From NCBI GenBank assembly GCA_038501625.1, contig JAZAYU010000009.1, positions 9,104,396 to 9,168,395 of the forward strand: a stretch of DNA of 64,000 nt. The letters run 5' to 3'. The DNA is from Corbicula japonica (Eukaryota > Mollusca > Bivalvia > Venerida > Cyrenidae). A program made the position numbers and the translations under genes. Shown here piece after piece: positions 61,469 to 64,000 of the stretch. Positions within the stretch are counted from its first letter, which is position 1. Every line of letters starts with the position of its first letter. Below the pieces are notes generated by a model. That model did no database searches, had not been told where the DNA came from, and worked only from the letters and a program-made list of their open reading frames with translations.

Positions 61469-63170
61469 TTGAAGATTTACAAAATTACGCATATGGAGAT
61501 GTTTTAGAGATTTCCCAAGCGAGGAAGTTTTTTGCGCAATGGCGATCTGTGCCCGTAACATGCGAAAATGTTATGCATAAGAATTCACTACTAAAATGGT
61601 TTGGTATGTTCGCTAATGATTTCAGAGTTAAAAAATAATATTAAAAATATTTTTAAAGTTTTACGCGAAAGACAAGTGAAATTCAAAAGAAAATTCACGT
61701 TGTCTGATTTCATATTTGAACAAGAGAACACGCCGTGCTTTGGAATTTGTGATGTTAAAAGTACCACTTGTAAATTACAATTATATAGATTTTATTTATT
61801 TTTTTCAAAGACATAATTCCACTTGGGTAGAATCCGATGTTATGAAGTCTTAAATACTTTCATTATCCTGGTGAACCCTATGTTTAAAATTATGATTGAT
61901 ATAATTTGTAGTGACCCCGTATTTCTCACATTTGTAAGCAACTGACTAATGTTAAATAAAACACTACGCCATGAGCTATATTTTCAAGGATTTTTGCGTA
62001 GACTTTGTACAGAGGTTGCCGAACTCACGTGACATTTTTCATAAGTATAAACCTGGTAACCTTTAAAGACATTTAATTTTTAAAAAGTCGCATAAAATCT
62101 TAATGTAAATGCATTACAAAGCACATTATAAAGTATCTTATTGCAGGAAACAAAAGATAAAACTTAATTGCATAACCAGACATACCGCATAAAATGTCAC
62201 CTTTCTCTTCGGTTTTAAGAAGTAATTATCTAACTGCAGATTTTATTATCAAGAGAAGATAAAATGAAATTATTAATTGTAATTCAAGGATCCATCATGC
62301 ACTTATTATATTTGTCTGCTGGAAATCGACATACGAGTAGCTTATTAAATTTCATGCGGTAAGAGTTATAAAAGACTTTGATTAAACTGGTAAATGTAGA
62401 ACAACCTCAATATGACCGATATTATTTTCAATAACTGTTTATCGTTTTGTTTCTTCCAATAGACCTTAACAGTCATAACAATTATGATTAATGTTCGGTT
62501 AAACTGTTGTTATTGTTGTCAATAACCAACACTTCATCAAAATACATACTTTGCAAAATTATGTCTGAATGTCACAACATCCCTTATATGAAGACTGAAG
62601 ACTTGCGTTCTTCCTCCCTCCTACCAAACACATTAAATTTCATGTTTTATCGACAATCATATATATTTGTCTTTGTAACATTACTGTGTTATATTGTACT
62701 TATTGTGTATTCATCGAAATCCATGATTTTCGTGATATATTCTGTTCAGTTTTGGAAAATATTGTTAATAGTGATTTGAGATAATATATTCGCAAAATGT
62801 GTTAAAATAGAGATTATATCACGTGATACTTAACATGGATTAAGATGTATATTTTATTTCCAATACTAAACCGTTCTCAAAAAATAATATTAAGAAGCTA
62901 AGACCGAAAATCAGAATATCACAGTTTACTTATTGTTTACTTTGTTAAGATAACCGGACAAGTATGATCCGTCTTGGTTATAAACTTTTTAGCATTTATA
63001 ATTTGTCGTTTATGCTCTTAGTTTTGAAATCAGAAGACGACTAAACAAAGGATAATGTTCTACATACAATATTTGGTTCCAATCTTCTTCGCAGAGTTGT
63101 GGTTCATTACACAAGAGACGATAGTGTAAGAGAATTACCTGGCGTTCTAAGCAGATTGTTCAATAAAATA
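61469..63170. other. AT-rich intergenic, nothing recognised
   Basis: A plus-strand frame continues from the palindrome to 61638 (EDLQNYAYGDVLEI...), and another at 61601-61816. Neither is recognisable. Confidence 0.35.
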
Positions 63171-63262
63171 AAACAGTCTCAAATCTCAAGCATCTGATTG
63201 GCTGAAATGGCGACCAGTCGCCATTTCAGCCAATCAGATCCTTGAGATTTGAGATTGAGTTT
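63171..63262. mobile_element. MITE-A, outer ends missing
   Basis: acagtctcaaatctcaagca through the CCAAT arms to gagatttgagattgag. The ggttataaa ends are lost on both sides. An open plus frame runs out of it (63242-63535) without known similarity. Confidence 0.8.
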
Positions 63263-64000
63263 GAAACGGAAATTCGGAAACAGATTCCTGTTGGTAGACA
63301 GGAATCTTGCAACAGTTCATCATTTTTCAAGTTAATAATTAGATGTAAATTTCGCGGTGTTATTATAATGTCAAATTTGATATATGTCAGTGTATATCGG
63401 ACAATCCCTAACACTTTAAATAAACTTACAATTGCTTTTTCAATTGCAAAAAAGGGTGATTCATACATATCTGATACACTTTTGAAATTTAATAGCGTTA
63501 ACAACATCAATCATAGGCATTCAATTTTCACATAGTTATTATCTAGAGGATTTAATACTATACTTGAAAGATGAATGCTATCCATATATCCGAAATAATA
63601 TTTATAACAAATATTCAATGTGACGTCCATTATGGGTGATTATGACGTCAAGTCTAGTCTTTTCTCTAATTGTTTATGGCCGATGCGCACATCTATTGAT
63701 TTATCTTTATCATTTATTGTCGATTGTTTTAGCTCTCACACTGATGTCTGTTTAGGTGTATAACCCATATCTTTTTAAATGTTCCTAAAGCAAAATTCTA
63801 ATCGGCCATTCCAAGAAAAGACTTCGTCGTAAGCACCCAAAATGAACGTCACATTGAAGACTTGTTATTAATATTATTTCAGATTTATGGACAGTATTCC
63901 TTATTCAAGTAAAGTATACTATATATCAAACAAAACTTTAAAGCCTCTAGATTATTACTATGTGAAAATTGAATGAACATCTTAGATGTTATTAATGCTA
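63263..64000. other. Intergenic, nothing recognised
   Basis: No supported gene or repeat boundary. Confidence 0.35.

Noticed and set aside
61426..61816. Two overlapping plus frames after the MITE-A copy
   Set aside because: They start in or near transposon sequence and show no known similarity; there is no reason to call a gene.

Overview
This is a eukaryotic window, most likely from a bivalve mollusc (probably a clam-type genome). It is AT-rich, gene-poor and full of non-autonomous repeats. The signs are one spliced gene with short exons and kilobase introns, a tRNA-derived SINE with a (CAAA)n tail, and tandem-core elements with ACGG-type microsatellites and a G-rich hairpin end, as described for bivalve pearl/HINE elements. 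No operons, prokaryotic genes or CRISPR arrays were seen. The species call is an inference from repeat style.

Region 1 (1-12.6 kb, minus strand) holds the only host gene I can support: a mitochondrial carrier of the uncoupling-protein-4 type (SLC25A27/UCP4-like). I reconstructed nine coding exons by hand. All have GT/AG splice sites and every junction keeps frame, giving 293 codons and the three carrier signatures. The last coding exon or exons lie beyond base 1. Most of its introns contain repeats: a 2.4-kb long-terminal-inverted-repeat (TIR) element with a 6-bp target duplication, a 13-unit 156-bp tandem array, palindromic MITEs, and a hAT-like MITE.

Region 2 (12.6-26 kb) is repeat-rich intergenic DNA. 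It contains palindromic MITEs, a perfect 35-bp minisatellite, a 5'-truncated LINE with an open reverse-transcriptase frame (16.9-17.9 kb, minus), a decayed RT relic (18.7-18.85 kb) and a second LINE broken by two frameshifts (21.3-23.9 kb, minus).

Region 3 (26-30 kb) has a pearl-like end with a short interstitial telomeric tract, then a 2.8-kb element with 16 tandem units at almost exactly 145-bp spacing. Its core sequence reappears reverse-complemented in the 2.4-kb element inside the UCP4-like gene.

Region 4 (30-64 kb) has no convincing host gene. It holds several intact TIR elements with visible target duplications (37.8, 39.8, 50.9, 53.3 and 56.05 kb), a TA-flanked TIR element (42.75 kb), a SINE with perfect 13-bp target duplications (42.1 kb), more copies of the CCAAT-bearing palindrome, and a dispersed family whose purine tract has grown into a large GAA/GA microsatellite in one copy. 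A TATA-box/first-exon candidate at 55.5 kb is weak.

I see no multi-gene system. The most unusual content is repeat architecture: nested palindromes, tandem cores shared by unrelated terminal structures, and a family that spreads paired CCAAT boxes.
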